Positions 48,702-55,638 of a stretch of 64,000 nt of DNA are shown one piece after another (positions within the stretch are counted from its first letter, which is position 1; every line of letters starts with the position of its first letter). The position numbers and the translations under genes are program-made. Source of the stretch: a virus; the IMG/VR virus record IMGVR_UViG_3300009151_000033, positions 62,001 through 126,000 of that record. One strand, written 5' to 3'. Below the pieces are notes generated by a model. That model was not told where the DNA came from. It did no database searches and saw nothing but the letters and a program-made list of their open reading frames with translations.

Positions 48702-49634
48702 TTAATCTTCCTTTGTTAAATTCTTAAAATATTCCATGAAATCTTCTTCTTCTGTCTCCTCGGCTTCGGCCTTTTTTGGGGCCTTACGCTTTGGAGTTGC
48801 ATCAAAAGGGATATCGTCCTCGTCATCAACCTCCACTTTCTTGGCTTTTGTTGAAGATCGACGCGCAGGTAGATCATCTTCTTCTTCTAAGGCAAGGACT
48901 TCGTGCAGTCTCTTCTTGAGATCCGCATAAGGCTTAAATTCACTTGGTTGCAAAAATGCTTGAAGTGAATGTTCTGACTTCCAAATTCTTTCTAGTTCCT
49001 CGTCGTCATCCAACAAAGGAGCCACATCCGCGAAGTCTGACTTATCGTAGTTACGATAATTATCAACTTGACGAATCTTGAGACGGAAATTTGCGCCTTC
49101 CCAAAGATCGTATGGATTTACTGGAGTTTCATCCTCGAACGATGGATTCATTAGATCATTTAGCTTGTCGAAAATCTTCTTGCCATACTTGAATAGGAAG
49201 ACCTTGCCTTCATTTTCAGGATGAGCAGAATCTTTTACGACATAAATGTTGGAAACATAATACAAGCGACGCTTTTGTCTGCGTACTTGTTCGCGCTCAG
49301 GAGACTTATCGTCATCTGACATATTCCAGAGCTTACTATTATATTCACTGACCGGATCGTTTTGACCAATAGTTGTCAATGACTTTTCAATATACCACTT
49401 GCCTGTTGGACCCTTGAATGCATGGTCGAATAGTCGAACAAATGGGACATCTTCTGATCCGGGAGCGGGTAGGAATCGGATTGTAGCTGAACCGTTACCA
49501 GCCTTATCGGCTGTAGGTTGCCAAAACCGAGTATCATCGGCGCCATTCGCCGGCGAACTCATTTTATTCAATTCTGCCGTTAGCTTCTCTAGTGATGACT
49601 GACGGTTCTTTTTTAGTGAGGCAAAATCTACCAT
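48702..49634 (-). CDS. 32: ssDNA-binding protein gp32
   Basis: 310 residues (T4 gp32 301). N-terminal basic B-domain MVDFASLKKNRQSSLEKL, then the OB core with FWQPTADKAGNGSATIRFLP, WYIEKSLTTIGQNDPVSEYN, and an acidic, Ser/Lys-mixed C-terminal tail (EETEEEDFMEYFKNL) that binds partner proteins. Coats ssDNA in replication and recombination. The zinc-binding His/Cys set of T4 is not evident. A CTAAATA box lies upstream. Confidence 0.95.
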   Translation of the reverse strand: MVDFASLKKNRQSSLEKLTAELNKMSSPANGADDTRFWQPTADKAGNGSATIRFLPAPGSEDVPFVRLFDHAFKGPTGKWYIEKSLTTIGQNDPVSEYNSKLWNMSDDDKSPEREQVRRQKRRLYYVSNIYVVKDSAHPENEGKVFLFKYGKKIFDKLNDLMNPSFEDETPVNPYDLWEGANFRLKIRQVDNYRNYDKSDFADVAPLLDDDEELERIWKSEHSLQAFLQPSEFKPYADLKKRLHEVLALEEEDDLPARRSSTKAKKVEVDDEDDIPFDATPKRKAPKKAEAEETEEEDFMEYFKNLTKED

Positions 49635-49700
49635 GTTTTATTTCCTTGTATGTTTGTATGTTGCTATATGCGATTTATCCACTGTATTCATAATATATGG

Positions 49701-49707
49701 TATTTAG
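49701..49707 (-). promoter_or_regulatory. Late box CTAAATA before gp32
   Basis: CTAAATA on the minus strand about 67 bases before gp32, overlapping the 3' end of the tRNA gene. Confidence 0.4.
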
Positions 49708-49779
49708 GCAAGCCCCAGGAGTCGAACCTGGTTTCTCCGACATGTACGGTGCATCTTATCCGAGATGCTAGGCTGCCTA
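49704..49779 (-). tRNA. tRNA, isotype unclear (loop TACATGT)
   Basis: Acceptor TAGGCAG with TTGCCTA, T-arm CCAGG-TTCGACT-CCTGG, D-arm-like GCATC...GATGC. The anticodon loop reads TACATGT, giving CAU (Met or lysidine-Ile) but with A rather than U at position 33 and an imperfect stem. CCA is not encoded. Confidence 0.65.
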
Positions 49780-49800
49780 AACTTTAGTATATCACAAGCC

Positions 49801-50502
49801 TTATAGGTTGGCAAATGATAGTTTATCGTAGTTCCGAAGAAACCTCTTTTGACTATTTTTAATAGGATAAGAAGCAATCGCGGTCATTTCATTGTTTAGA
49901 TCTGGTTCTAAAAAGAAAGTGTAATCAAAGTTATTTTTTCTAAGCAATTCACCAACATCTTCAAGGGCAGATAGATTATCCACACCAATAAGAGCAATAT
50001 GAAGATTACTAATGCTAGACCCAGTTTCACCAAGTCGATGCCCCAATTCAATGGATGCATGGTTTGATTGTACAATGATTTGTTCTGGACTGAGATCCTT
50101 TCTGACAAAAATAAAGGCGTATTCCTTGTCTGGAAAAGTACCCGTATTACATACGGACTCCTTGATTTTCTCCATCAATTCGCGATATAATACAAATTCA
50201 TCGTACGTGTCGAATTGATCGTATGGAAACCAAAGACTCTTTGTTTTCATTATTTCCCATTGCGGCTCAGTCATTTTATGAAAATGTCGATACAACAGAG
50301 CATTATAAATGCCTTGGTAATCGTATTCGTGTAGCCGTCGGTTTAAACTAAATGCCCGCATTAATTGGGCGGTCGCAATTTCATATTTGTCTTTGTTACT
50401 TTTGGCCACCATGGCGCGCAGTACACAAAGGCAAATGTGGTCCCATGCAGTATTTTTCTTTTCATGGGCAAGTTTGGCGAATGCAGTTCTAAAATTTTTC
50501 AT
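49801..50502 (-). CDS. Pth2-like (peptidyl-tRNA hydrolase fold) protein with N-terminal extension
   Basis: 233 residues from ATG 50502 (TTACGGAAAAACACA upstream; a GTG at 50550 is in frame). C-terminal 110 residues: YAFIFVRKDLSPEQIIVQSN, HASIELGHR, NLHIALIGVDNLSALEDVGE, then FFLEPDLNNEMTAIA, the pattern of phage Pth2-type proteins (x-V-R-x-DL...Q-x-AVQ-x-AHA...). Pth2 frees tRNA from stalled peptidyl-tRNA. The N-terminal 110 residues are unknown. Sits among tRNA genes. Confidence 0.68.
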   Translation of the reverse strand: MKNFRTAFAKLAHEKKNTAWDHICLCVLRAMVAKSNKDKYEIATAQLMRAFSLNRRLHEYDYQGIYNALLYRHFHKMTEPQWEIMKTKSLWFPYDQFDTYDEFVLYRELMEKIKESVCNTGTFPDKEYAFIFVRKDLSPEQIIVQSNHASIELGHRLGETGSSISNLHIALIGVDNLSALEDVGELLRKNNFDYTFFLEPDLNNEMTAIASYPIKNSQKRFLRNYDKLSFANL

Positions 50503-50544
50503 TGTGTTTTTCCGTAATTGTAATAATTTAAATGAGGTGTATGT

Positions 50545-50583
50545 GGTCACCTATTGTGACCTCAAATGAATATTACGGAGGTC
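50545..50583 (-). promoter_or_regulatory. Inverted repeats upstream of Pth2-like gene
   Basis: GGTCAC (50545) and GTGACC (50556) with a 5-base gap, and GACCTC (50558) with GAGGTC (50578). No T run, so operator or leader hairpin rather than terminator. Confidence 0.35.
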
Positions 50584-50603
50584 CTGTTTGATAATAAATC
50601 TAC

Positions 50604-50756
50604 CTATGCATTATAATCATCCTCAAATTGGGTTAAATCTTGTTCTAGAATAGCATTATATGCCATAAGAAGATATTGTTTTGTCCAGTCATCAACAACG
50701 GTAAAATCTTCTTCTGTCAATTCATTCGGCTCTAAAATATTTTCTGGGTGTTCCAT
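50604..50756 (-). CDS. Acidic micro-protein
   Basis: 50 residues, strongly acidic (MEHPENILEPNELTEEDFTV start, FEDDYNA end). TGGAGAATCAC before the ATG. Ends with TAG. Directly after the CUA tRNA, likely one transcript. Confidence 0.55.
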   Translation of the reverse strand: MEHPENILEPNELTEEDFTVVDDWTKQYLLMAYNAILEQDLTQFEDDYNA

Positions 50757-50778
50757 GTGATTCTCCATTATATAGTAT

Positions 50779-50853
50779 TGGCGACCCCGGTGGGACTTGA
50801 ACCCACAACCTAACAGTTTAGAATTGTTTGCTCTAACATTGAGCTACAGGGCC
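50779..50853 (-). tRNA. Putative amber-suppressor tRNA (CUA anticodon)
   Basis: Acceptor GGCCCTG with CGGGGTC, D-arm GCTC-AATGTTA-GAGC, T-arm GTGGG-TTCAAGT-CCCAC, encoded GCCA. Anticodon arm AACAA-TTCTAAA-CTGTT: U33 present, anticodon CTA, one A-C mismatch beside the loop. Position-by-position alignment with tRNA-Arg(UCU) at 34843 confirms that the anticodon is CTA, not TCT. Confidence 0.8.
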
Positions 50854-50868
50854 TAATATTTGGTATGT

Positions 50869-50962
50869 TGGTAGTCCCGGTTGGATTCGAACCAACGACG
50901 CTCTCTAATCTGGAGACGATGCTGGGTATAAGCCAGGTGTTTTACCACTAAACTACAGGACT
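50869..50962 (-). tRNA. tRNA with long variable region (loop CTTATAC)
   Basis: Acceptor AGTCCTG with CGGGACT, D-arm GTTT...AAAC, T-arm GTTGG-TTCGAAT-CCAAC, ACCA. Anticodon loop CTTATAC gives UAU by position (Ile, ATA codons). About 24 bases between anticodon and T arms include a TCTC/GAGA stem with 7-base loop, like a class II variable arm or an insertion. Confidence 0.75.
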
Positions 50963-51050
50963 ATAAATATAATGTGACTCGCGGTTGGGTGCCCAGTCAC
51001 TCTAATAGCTAGCAAGGAGCATCAGCATGTTTATTTATACCATCATTTAA
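50962..51050 (+). pseudogene. Remnant leader and start of a GIY-YIG endonuclease gene
   Basis: TATAAATA (50962-50969), hairpin GTGACT...AGTCAC, CAAGGAGC, then ATGTTTATTTAT at 51027 followed by a stop after 7 codons. The same order and start codons (MFIY) precede the intact GIY-YIG gene at 53831. Looks like what is left after loss of the coding part. Confidence 0.5.
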
Positions 51051-51059
51051 AAAATCAAG

Positions 51060-51287
51060 TTAATAGTTTGCGATATATCCCCACATGCCCCAAGCAGGCG
51101 ACCAACACGATCCACCGACGAGTTGCCATGGAACGACTTGCCATCCGGCAGGCGTTTGACAAATATTACCGTAATACAGGCCATTGTTATAATTATAAAC
51201 AGTAGCGGCATTAACTGTAGTAGCATTCATTGCAAAGGTGGCAGTAAATAGTCCAGCAACCAAAGCCAAAGTTTTAAAGAGTTTCAT
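51060..51287 (-). CDS. Small secreted protein
   Basis: 75 residues from ATG 51287 (AAGGATAGTGACT). Signal peptide MKLFKTLALVAGLFTATFAM with likely cleavage near Ala26, then a mature part of about 48 residues with two cysteines and many Trp/Gly/Tyr (GWQVVPWQLVGGSCW). Exported to the periplasm; unknown role, perhaps exclusion or envelope change. CTAAATA late box upstream. Confidence 0.68.
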   Translation of the reverse strand: MKLFKTLALVAGLFTATFAMNATTVNAATVYNYNNGLYYGNICQTPAGWQVVPWQLVGGSCWSPAWGMWGYIANY

Positions 51288-51318
51288 AGTCACTATCCTT
51301 ATGTTATGTTGACTGTTT

Positions 51319-51325
51319 TATTTAG
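51319..51325 (-). promoter_or_regulatory. Late box CTAAATA
   Basis: CTAAATA about 32 bases before the secreted-protein gene. Confidence 0.5.
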
Positions 51326-51330
51326 TCGAA

Positions 51331-51915
51331 TTATTCTGTATAATTTACATTCTTCAAGAACAATGACTGTTGTCGGATATAACGTTCTTTCATTGTTGAG
51401 GCTTCTCGGATTTCATTTGTCGATTCTACATCAACTTCGAATCCAAATGCCTGCATGACCGCTACCCAATATTCAATAGGCTGACAATTCACATGATGAT
51501 GTCCAGGTTGACCAGGAAGCGCATGTGTCATAATGACATATTTACATGACTGAAAAGTTGTAACGAAATTTTGAATGTATCTGGCTTCGATGTGCTCAAC
51601 AAATTCAACGGACCAAGCAAGGTCATAATTCTTTTCTGGTTTATATGGAGCCACCTGATAATCATGGATTACAATGTCTGACACGGCCCGATCGACAATA
51701 AAGTCTCCATCGACGCCCAAGACTTCCAAGCCTTTTGACCTTGCCAATTCTACCATTCCGGCAGGTCCACATCCTACATCGATCATTGACTTGATGCCAA
51801 ATTTTTCGATAATATAATTTAGAGCACCTTCGTCTAGGTGTGTTTCATTTTCATGCCCACCTAAATGCGAAGGAAGAGCGGAACCACCAGGTGGGATAAT
51901 ATTCAATTTTACCAT
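51331..51915 (-). CDS. SAM-dependent methyltransferase
   Basis: 194 residues. Motif I MIDVGCGPAGMVEL (residues 44-57), acidic residue in VLGVDGDF, then DLAWSVEFVEHIE, the Methyltransf_23 pattern; ALPGQPGHHHVNCQP with YW is common in T4-like phage members acting on small or sugar substrates. Substrate unknown. Confidence 0.82.
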   Translation of the reverse strand: MVKLNIIPPGGSALPSHLGGHENETHLDEGALNYIIEKFGIKSMIDVGCGPAGMVELARSKGLEVLGVDGDFIVDRAVSDIVIHDYQVAPYKPEKNYDLAWSVEFVEHIEARYIQNFVTTFQSCKYVIMTHALPGQPGHHHVNCQPIEYWVAVMQAFGFEVDVESTNEIREASTMKERYIRQQSLFLKNVNYTE

Positions 51916-51917
51916 TA

Positions 51918-52511
51918 TTATTCCTTATTATCATTAATTGTTTTTATGGCCAATTCTTTAAATTTTTGTTTATCAAATTTAATGAACGGTTTATATTTGT
52001 TACATAGTAAATATACATTTGCCCATATCGGATCATCTTTTAGTATCTTACACCATGCAGGGAAAAAGGCAACCAGTTCATTCAAAATAATCAGTGTTTC
52101 AATCGAAATAGATTTGGACAAAAACAATTTTAACAAATAAGGATGACTTGAAGTTTCCGTTGGTTTGAAATTTTCATCAAAATTGGATTTCAATTTTTCA
52201 AGATCGGTTTTAAATGTTCTGGTCAAAGATTGCTGTCTGCCCAACCATACATTATATATATGATCACTTCGGCTATTAGATACAAGGTCTCCAACCCAAA
52301 TATTAGGACCAGTCTCCACAAAATTCGCGACAAGAAAGTTTTTGACGTCTTCTTTTTTAGAAAGCTTTTGAAATTGATATTTGTCTTTTCTTGCGTCAAA
52401 TGCGGCAGGCGAGACAGGAATTTTTCCATTATATTTGATAAAATCATAAGATTCCGACGTAAAATGCCGTTTGAGCGCAAGATACATTACATAAGATTCA
52501 TAGGGGGTCAT
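51918..52511 (-). CDS. 59: Helicase loader gp59
   Basis: 197 residues (T4 gp59 217). YVMYLALKRHFTSESYDFIK, YNGKIPVSPAAFDARKDKYQ, FQKLSKKED, WVGDL match T4 gp59. It loads the gp41 replicative helicase on gp32-coated forks. Coupled to gp33 by ATGA; the 32-59-33 gene set is the T4 arrangement. Confidence 0.9.
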   Translation of the reverse strand: MTPYESYVMYLALKRHFTSESYDFIKYNGKIPVSPAAFDARKDKYQFQKLSKKEDVKNFLVANFVETGPNIWVGDLVSNSRSDHIYNVWLGRQQSLTRTFKTDLEKLKSNFDENFKPTETSSHPYLLKLFLSKSISIETLIILNELVAFFPAWCKILKDDPIWANVYLLCNKYKPFIKFDKQKFKELAIKTINDNKE

Positions 52512-52741
52512 TCAATTGGTAGACGTTGAACCTTAGGAAGAAAGTGTAGTACTTCTGCATCCAATGAAATTTTTGATTTTAGATTTTCATTTTTTCGGAC
52601 GAGAGATACTACACTTTCGATTTCCAGATTGTTAATTTCACAGTATAGTACAACAGCATCAATATAATTGATGTCATGCTGCCAAACCAAGTCCTCAATG
52701 TCGTCATAGAATGTATCAGCCGACTTGATCTTTATTTCCAT
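52508..52741 (-). CDS. 33: Late transcription co-activator gp33
   Basis: 77 residues from ATG 52741. DTFYDDIEDLVWQHDINYID then AVVLYCEINNLEIESVVSLV and a LPIE end fit the short gp33 of T4-like phages, which links RNA polymerase to the sliding clamp at late promoters. Agrees with the many TATAAATA-like late boxes in the window. Next to gp59 as in T4. Confidence 0.8.
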   Translation of the reverse strand: MEIKIKSADTFYDDIEDLVWQHDINYIDAVVLYCEINNLEIESVVSLVRKNENLKSKISLDAEVLHFLPKVQRLPIE

Positions 52742-52746
52742 TATAA

Positions 52747-53307
52747 TTATCCCGTATAAAAAATATGTTGTCCAATAGTTACTGTTTTCGCTAATCTCCA
52801 GTGAGGATGACACCATGTAGCATGGTAAAATTTGGCGCCGCCTGTGTTATCTTGGATATTGCCAATGTAAACTTGTTCGGCAATTTTCCTATTTTTTTCT
52901 ATCTTACAATGGAATTTATGTCTTTTGGACGATTCGCGCATCCAAGAAAATTGATAAATTCCACCTATCTTTTGTTTCACAACAGAACATGCATTGTCGG
53001 CAAATCTAGGATCTTTTGTCCTATTCATTACCACATGAGCCACGGCAATTTTGCCTTCTGTTGGTTGATTGTCCGCCTCATATGTGATATTCGTGGCGAG
53101 ACAATCGATTTGTTTTTTATCTTCCGTGGTTAATTTTACTGGAACTTTCACGATTACTTTCTGCTCAATTACTTTAGTCTGTGGTACTACCATAACCAAT
53201 GGTTTAGGTTTTAGTAGAAGGGCTCCACCGGTAATGGCTGTCATACCAATAGTTAATCCGAATAGAAACCCAATGGCCAAGCGATTTCGCTTAGGTAAAT
53301 CGGTCAT
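52747..53307 (-). CDS. SleB-type cell wall hydrolase with membrane anchor (endolysin)
   Basis: 186 residues. Residues 10-33 are a hydrophobic anchor (LAIGFLFGLTIGMTAITGGA); residues 65-186 are the hydrolase_2/SleB domain: CLATNITYEADNQPTEGKIA, HVVMNRTKDPRFA, GGIYQFSWM, AKFYHATWCHPHW. Cuts peptidoglycan; an N-terminal anchor fits a signal-anchor-release endolysin or a membrane-tethered lysin. It follows the coiled-coil membrane protein gene, so a lysis unit is likely. Confidence 0.85.
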   Translation of the reverse strand: MTDLPKRNRLAIGFLFGLTIGMTAITGGALLLKPKPLVMVVPQTKVIEQKVIVKVPVKLTTEDKKQIDCLATNITYEADNQPTEGKIAVAHVVMNRTKDPRFADNACSVVKQKIGGIYQFSWMRESSKRHKFHCKIEKNRKIAEQVYIGNIQDNTGGAKFYHATWCHPHWRLAKTVTIGQHIFYTG

Positions 53308-53383
53308 CTTTCTCCCTTTGTTTTGATACTCCTTAATAAAGGGTTAAGACACATGTCTATGTCACGGAGTATAGCAGTCGTTT

Positions 53384-53427
53384 AGAAAAAATGAAATCCA
53401 AGCCAGATTTATAACCTGGACTTCATT
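53384..53427 (-). terminator. Rho-independent terminator
   Basis: Minus strand AATGAAGTCC, 18-base loop, GGATTTCATT, then TTTTTTCT. Ends the transcript of the 53618 gene before SleB. Confidence 0.75.
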
Positions 53428-53456
53428 GTAATACTTAGTATGTACGTTGTCAAGCC

Positions 53457-53618
53457 TTAGTGTCTATGTTTCGCCATTAATTTGACGATTTTTTCTTCGG
53501 CTAGCTTCAATTTTGCGTTTGCAGTGAGCAATTCGTCTTTCACTCTGATCGCTTCTAATGCATGAAAAAAATATAATATCCCACCTATAATAATAACGAA
53601 CAATAAAAGATAGACCAT
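53457..53618 (-). CDS. Small membrane protein with coiled coil, inner-spanin-like
   Basis: 53 residues: one helix (MVYLLLFVIIIGGILYFFHA) then coiled coil (VKDELLTANAKLKLAEEKIV), the layout of a short inner spanin (Rz). CAGGAGGCAGAC is a strong ribosome site; CTAAATA late box at 53655. No family match. Confidence 0.55.
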   Translation of the reverse strand: MVYLLLFVIIIGGILYFFHALEAIRVKDELLTANAKLKLAEEKIVKLMAKHRH

Positions 53619-53654
53619 GTCTGCCTCCTGTTTGTTACCTGTGGTTGGATAAAC

Positions 53655-53661
53655 TATTTAG
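53655..53661 (-). promoter_or_regulatory. Late box CTAAATA
   Basis: CTAAATA 37 bases before the small membrane protein gene. Confidence 0.45.
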
Positions 53662-53667
53662 TGAAAG

Positions 53668-53740
53668 TGGGGAGTTTCTGTTGCAAGGTACTCCCCGAAC
53701 CCCGGCACGGCTTACGCCGCTAGTGCCATAGGTGCGTTAT
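53668..53740 (+). other. Hairpin-rich intergenic segment
   Basis: Inverted repeats GGGGAGT...ACTCCCC (about 53672-53699) and GGCAC...GTGCC enclosing CGGC...GCCG (about 53703-53726). No gene. Could be terminator or leader structure of either strand. Confidence 0.35.
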
Positions 53741-53763
53741 GTTCGTCCTGTATCCTTATTTAG

Positions 53764-53771
53764 TATAAATA
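53764..53771 (+). promoter_or_regulatory. Late promoter TATAAATA before GIY-YIG gene
   Basis: TATAAATA, then hairpin GTAGGT...ACCTAC and CAAGGAGC before ATG 53831. Confidence 0.65.
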
Positions 53772-53830
53772 TGTGTAGGTCACGGATAGCGGTCCCACCT
53801 ACTCTAGTCCTCATACAAGGAGCCCAGCAC

Positions 53831-54256
53831 ATGTTTATTTATTACGTCTATGCCTATCTAAGGGAAGATGGCACACCTTATTACATTGGTAAAGGAACCG
53901 GTAAAAGAGCATATGACAAAAGACATTCTGTTGGTATACCTCCCAAACATCGTATTGTAATAATGGAATCCAATCTCAGTGAATTGGGTGCTTTTGCACT
54001 TGAACGATTCTACATTCGGTGGTATGGACGTAAAGATATTGAAACTGGAGTTCTTAGAAATAGAACAGACGGCGGCGAAGGTCAACAGGGTATTGTCCGG
54101 TCAGAAGAAACAAAGAAAAAAGTTTCTGAATCAAAAAAAGGAATACCACATCACTGGTGTTGGAATAGAGGATTAAAATGCCCACATTCTGACGAAACAA
54201 AAGAAAAAATTCGACAGAAAAAACTAGAATATTGGGCAAGAAAAAAAGCAAGTTGA
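53831..54256 (+). CDS. GIY-YIG homing endonuclease
   Basis: 141 residues from ATG 53831. GIY-YIG core: MFIYYVYAYLREDGTPYYIG, KGTGKRAYDK, later ALERFYIRWYGRKD and RNRTDGGEGQQG, then NUMOD3-type EETKKKVSESKKG and SDETKEKIRQKK. A selfish nuclease like T4 Seg proteins. Only plus-strand gene between 48.5 and 64 kb, inserted beside the tmRNA gene; its stop lies inside the tmRNA terminator hairpin. Confidence 0.9.
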   Translation: MFIYYVYAYLREDGTPYYIGKGTGKRAYDKRHSVGIPPKHRIVIMESNLSELGAFALERFYIRWYGRKDIETGVLRNRTDGGEGQQGIVRSEETKKKVSESKKGIPHHWCWNRGLKCPHSDETKEKIRQKKLEYWARKKAS

Positions 54257-54279
54257 TTCTGTTCCGAGGCTCAACTTGC
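54248..54279 (-). terminator. Terminator after tmRNA gene
   Basis: Minus strand GCAAGTTGA, 14-base loop, TCAACTTGC, then TTTTTTT. A perfect 9-bp stem; overlaps the end of the converging GIY-YIG gene. Confidence 0.85.
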
Positions 54280-54540
54280 AAAGCCCGTGTAGATTATGCT
54301 GCTAGAGCAAATTCCACAGTGTTGTCATTAGCTGCGACATTTACAGTTTTTAGTCATTAACGGAACTACCCGAGTTGCTATTCTATCTACTAACTGTCAG
54401 TCGATTCTATTCGCCCCCAACAAAGATACACAGGTAGAGGCTTTCACTCTACTTTGGCTTATAGCCCCATCAAGACCTGTTGCGGCTGTGTACCTTTGGT
54501 GGAGGCGGGGAGATTCGCACTCCCGTGTTGCCCAGCTTTT
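54280..54540 (-). ncRNA. ssrA: Circularly permuted (two-piece) tmRNA
   Basis: Minus strand order: acceptor half first (T-arm GGGAG-TGCGAAT-CTCCC, then CGCCTCC and ACCA ending at 54497), a 78-base intervening hairpin, then the 5' half starting GGGGGCGAATAGAATCGACT at 54418. GGGGGCG pairs with CGCCTCC, keeping a G-U at the third pair, the alanine identity element. The tag frame (54335-54294) starts at GCA after AAATGTC and reads AANDNTVEFALAA-stop. Frees stalled ribosomes and tags proteins for proteolysis. Confidence 0.92.
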
Positions 54541-54570
54541 AATAGTTTAGTTTACAACCATTGATCTTAT

Positions 54571-54687
54571 TTAGTCATACCGCGCGGCTTCGGCCCGGCG
54601 CCCTACCTCGCGCTTCGCCAAAGCCGATTCGTTGGCTTCGATAGCAAATTCGTTCACTTCCGAAACACTCGTCACTTCATACGGCAT
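54571..54687 (-). CDS. Micro-protein between early promoter and tmRNA
   Basis: 38 residues (MPYEVTSVSEVNEFAIEANE then KREVGRRAEAARYD). Promoter 30 bases upstream. GAGAGAAACAAA leader. Unknown; first reading frame of the transcript that could run into tmRNA. A CTAAATA box overlaps its stop. Confidence 0.45.
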   Translation of the reverse strand: MPYEVTSVSEVNEFAIEANESALAKREVGRRAEAARYD

Positions 54688-54716
54688 TTTGTTTCTCTCT
54701 TTTCACGTTATAATTC

Positions 54717-54744
54717 ATAATAACATATGGCCGCCATATGGCAA
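54717..54744 (-). promoter_or_regulatory. Early promoter before micro-protein and tmRNA
   Basis: Minus strand TTGCCA, 16 bp, TATTAT. The downstream GGAAAATGT is replaced by GAATTATAA. Confidence 0.75.
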
Positions 54745-54753
54745 CCATAAAAA

Positions 54754-54845
54754 TGGCGGCAGGAGTGGGATTCGAACCCACGGAACCCTTTCAGGTTCTC
54801 CGGTTTTCAAGACCGGTGCAATAAACCAGGCTCTACCATCCTGCC
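54754..54845 (-). tRNA. tRNA-Ser (UGA)
   Basis: Class II: acceptor GGCAGGA with TCCTGCC, anticodon arm CCGGT-CTTGAAA-ACCGG (UGA), variable arm GAACC...GGTTC, T-arm GTGGG-TTCGAAT-CCCAC, GCCA end. Confidence 0.95.
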
Positions 54846-54855
54846 ATATTGTTAC

Positions 54856-55464
54856 TTAGGCCACCAAACTAATGATGTTACCGTAAGACTTTTTAGCAGG
54901 AGAAATATTATCCCCATGTTGATTACGTACGGCTTCAATGATTCTTTTTTCTCGGTCGGGTTGCTGGAGGTCTAGAATCCTTTGAAGTAGTTGGTCAACA
55001 TTTTCTTCCGGAATGATTAGTTCCGGTGGCTTTTCAACATAGGCAAAAATATCAAAGTCCGACATCTTCTGTTGAATAGGACCTCTAATCACGGGCTCTG
55101 CGTCGATGGATTTAAAATCTTTAAAATGTAACGGGGCAGGATGCTGGACGTAAACAACATCTCGGCCCATCGATATAACATTAAACTGTATCGGTTGGGT
55201 CAATCTTTGGCCCCGCAATGAACCATACACGTCCGTATTTTCACCATGAGCCTCGGCTAATCCTTTTAGATTATAGCCCCTGTGTTCCATGGCCAACAAA
55301 TGCCGAGGCCGATAGTGCATTGCATCCATCATTCTGTCATATGATAATTTCCATCCTGCATTTTGCAGGGCAAATGTATCACTACGGAATGAACCAAAAT
55401 GTACTTCAATCGGCCGGGAAAGTATGGGGTCTACCGACAATTCAAAGTAACGGTCGACCGCCAT
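54856..55464 (-). CDS. Hypothetical protein
   Basis: 202 residues; contains RPRHLLAMEHRGYNLKGLAE and PIQFNVISMGRDVVYVQHP, acidic/Pro-rich end. No family recognised. Last of a four-gene early operon (DUF932 and two coiled-coil genes upstream). Confidence 0.6.
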   Translation of the reverse strand: MAVDRYFELSVDPILSRPIEVHFGSFRSDTFALQNAGWKLSYDRMMDAMHYRPRHLLAMEHRGYNLKGLAEAHGENTDVYGSLRGQRLTQPIQFNVISMGRDVVYVQHPAPLHFKDFKSIDAEPVIRGPIQQKMSDFDIFAYVEKPPELIIPEENVDQLLQRILDLQQPDREKRIIEAVRNQHGDNISPAKKSYGNIISLVA

Positions 55465-55637
55465 TACGCGCCGATATCCCGTAGAAGTACTTGATACTCT
55501 TCTTCAAGATTAGCAACGACCTTTTTGGCAGCCGCAATCTTAGCCAGGTGAGCCTTGATCTTGGACTTGGCAGCAGTGGACTTTTCGTCTGCGAGTTCCT
55601 TGCGGGCCTCTTCTTCAACTTGCTTGATATCGAACAT
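55464..55637 (-). CDS. Coiled-coil micro-protein
   Basis: 57 residues from ATG 55637 (AAAGGATCTAAT). Ala/Lys/Glu-rich helix (IKAHLAKIAAAKKVVANLEE). Overlaps the next gene by TAATG. Unknown. Confidence 0.6.
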   Translation of the reverse strand: MFDIKQVEEEARKELADEKSTAAKSKIKAHLAKIAAAKKVVANLEEEYQVLLRDIGA

Positions 55638-55638
55638 A

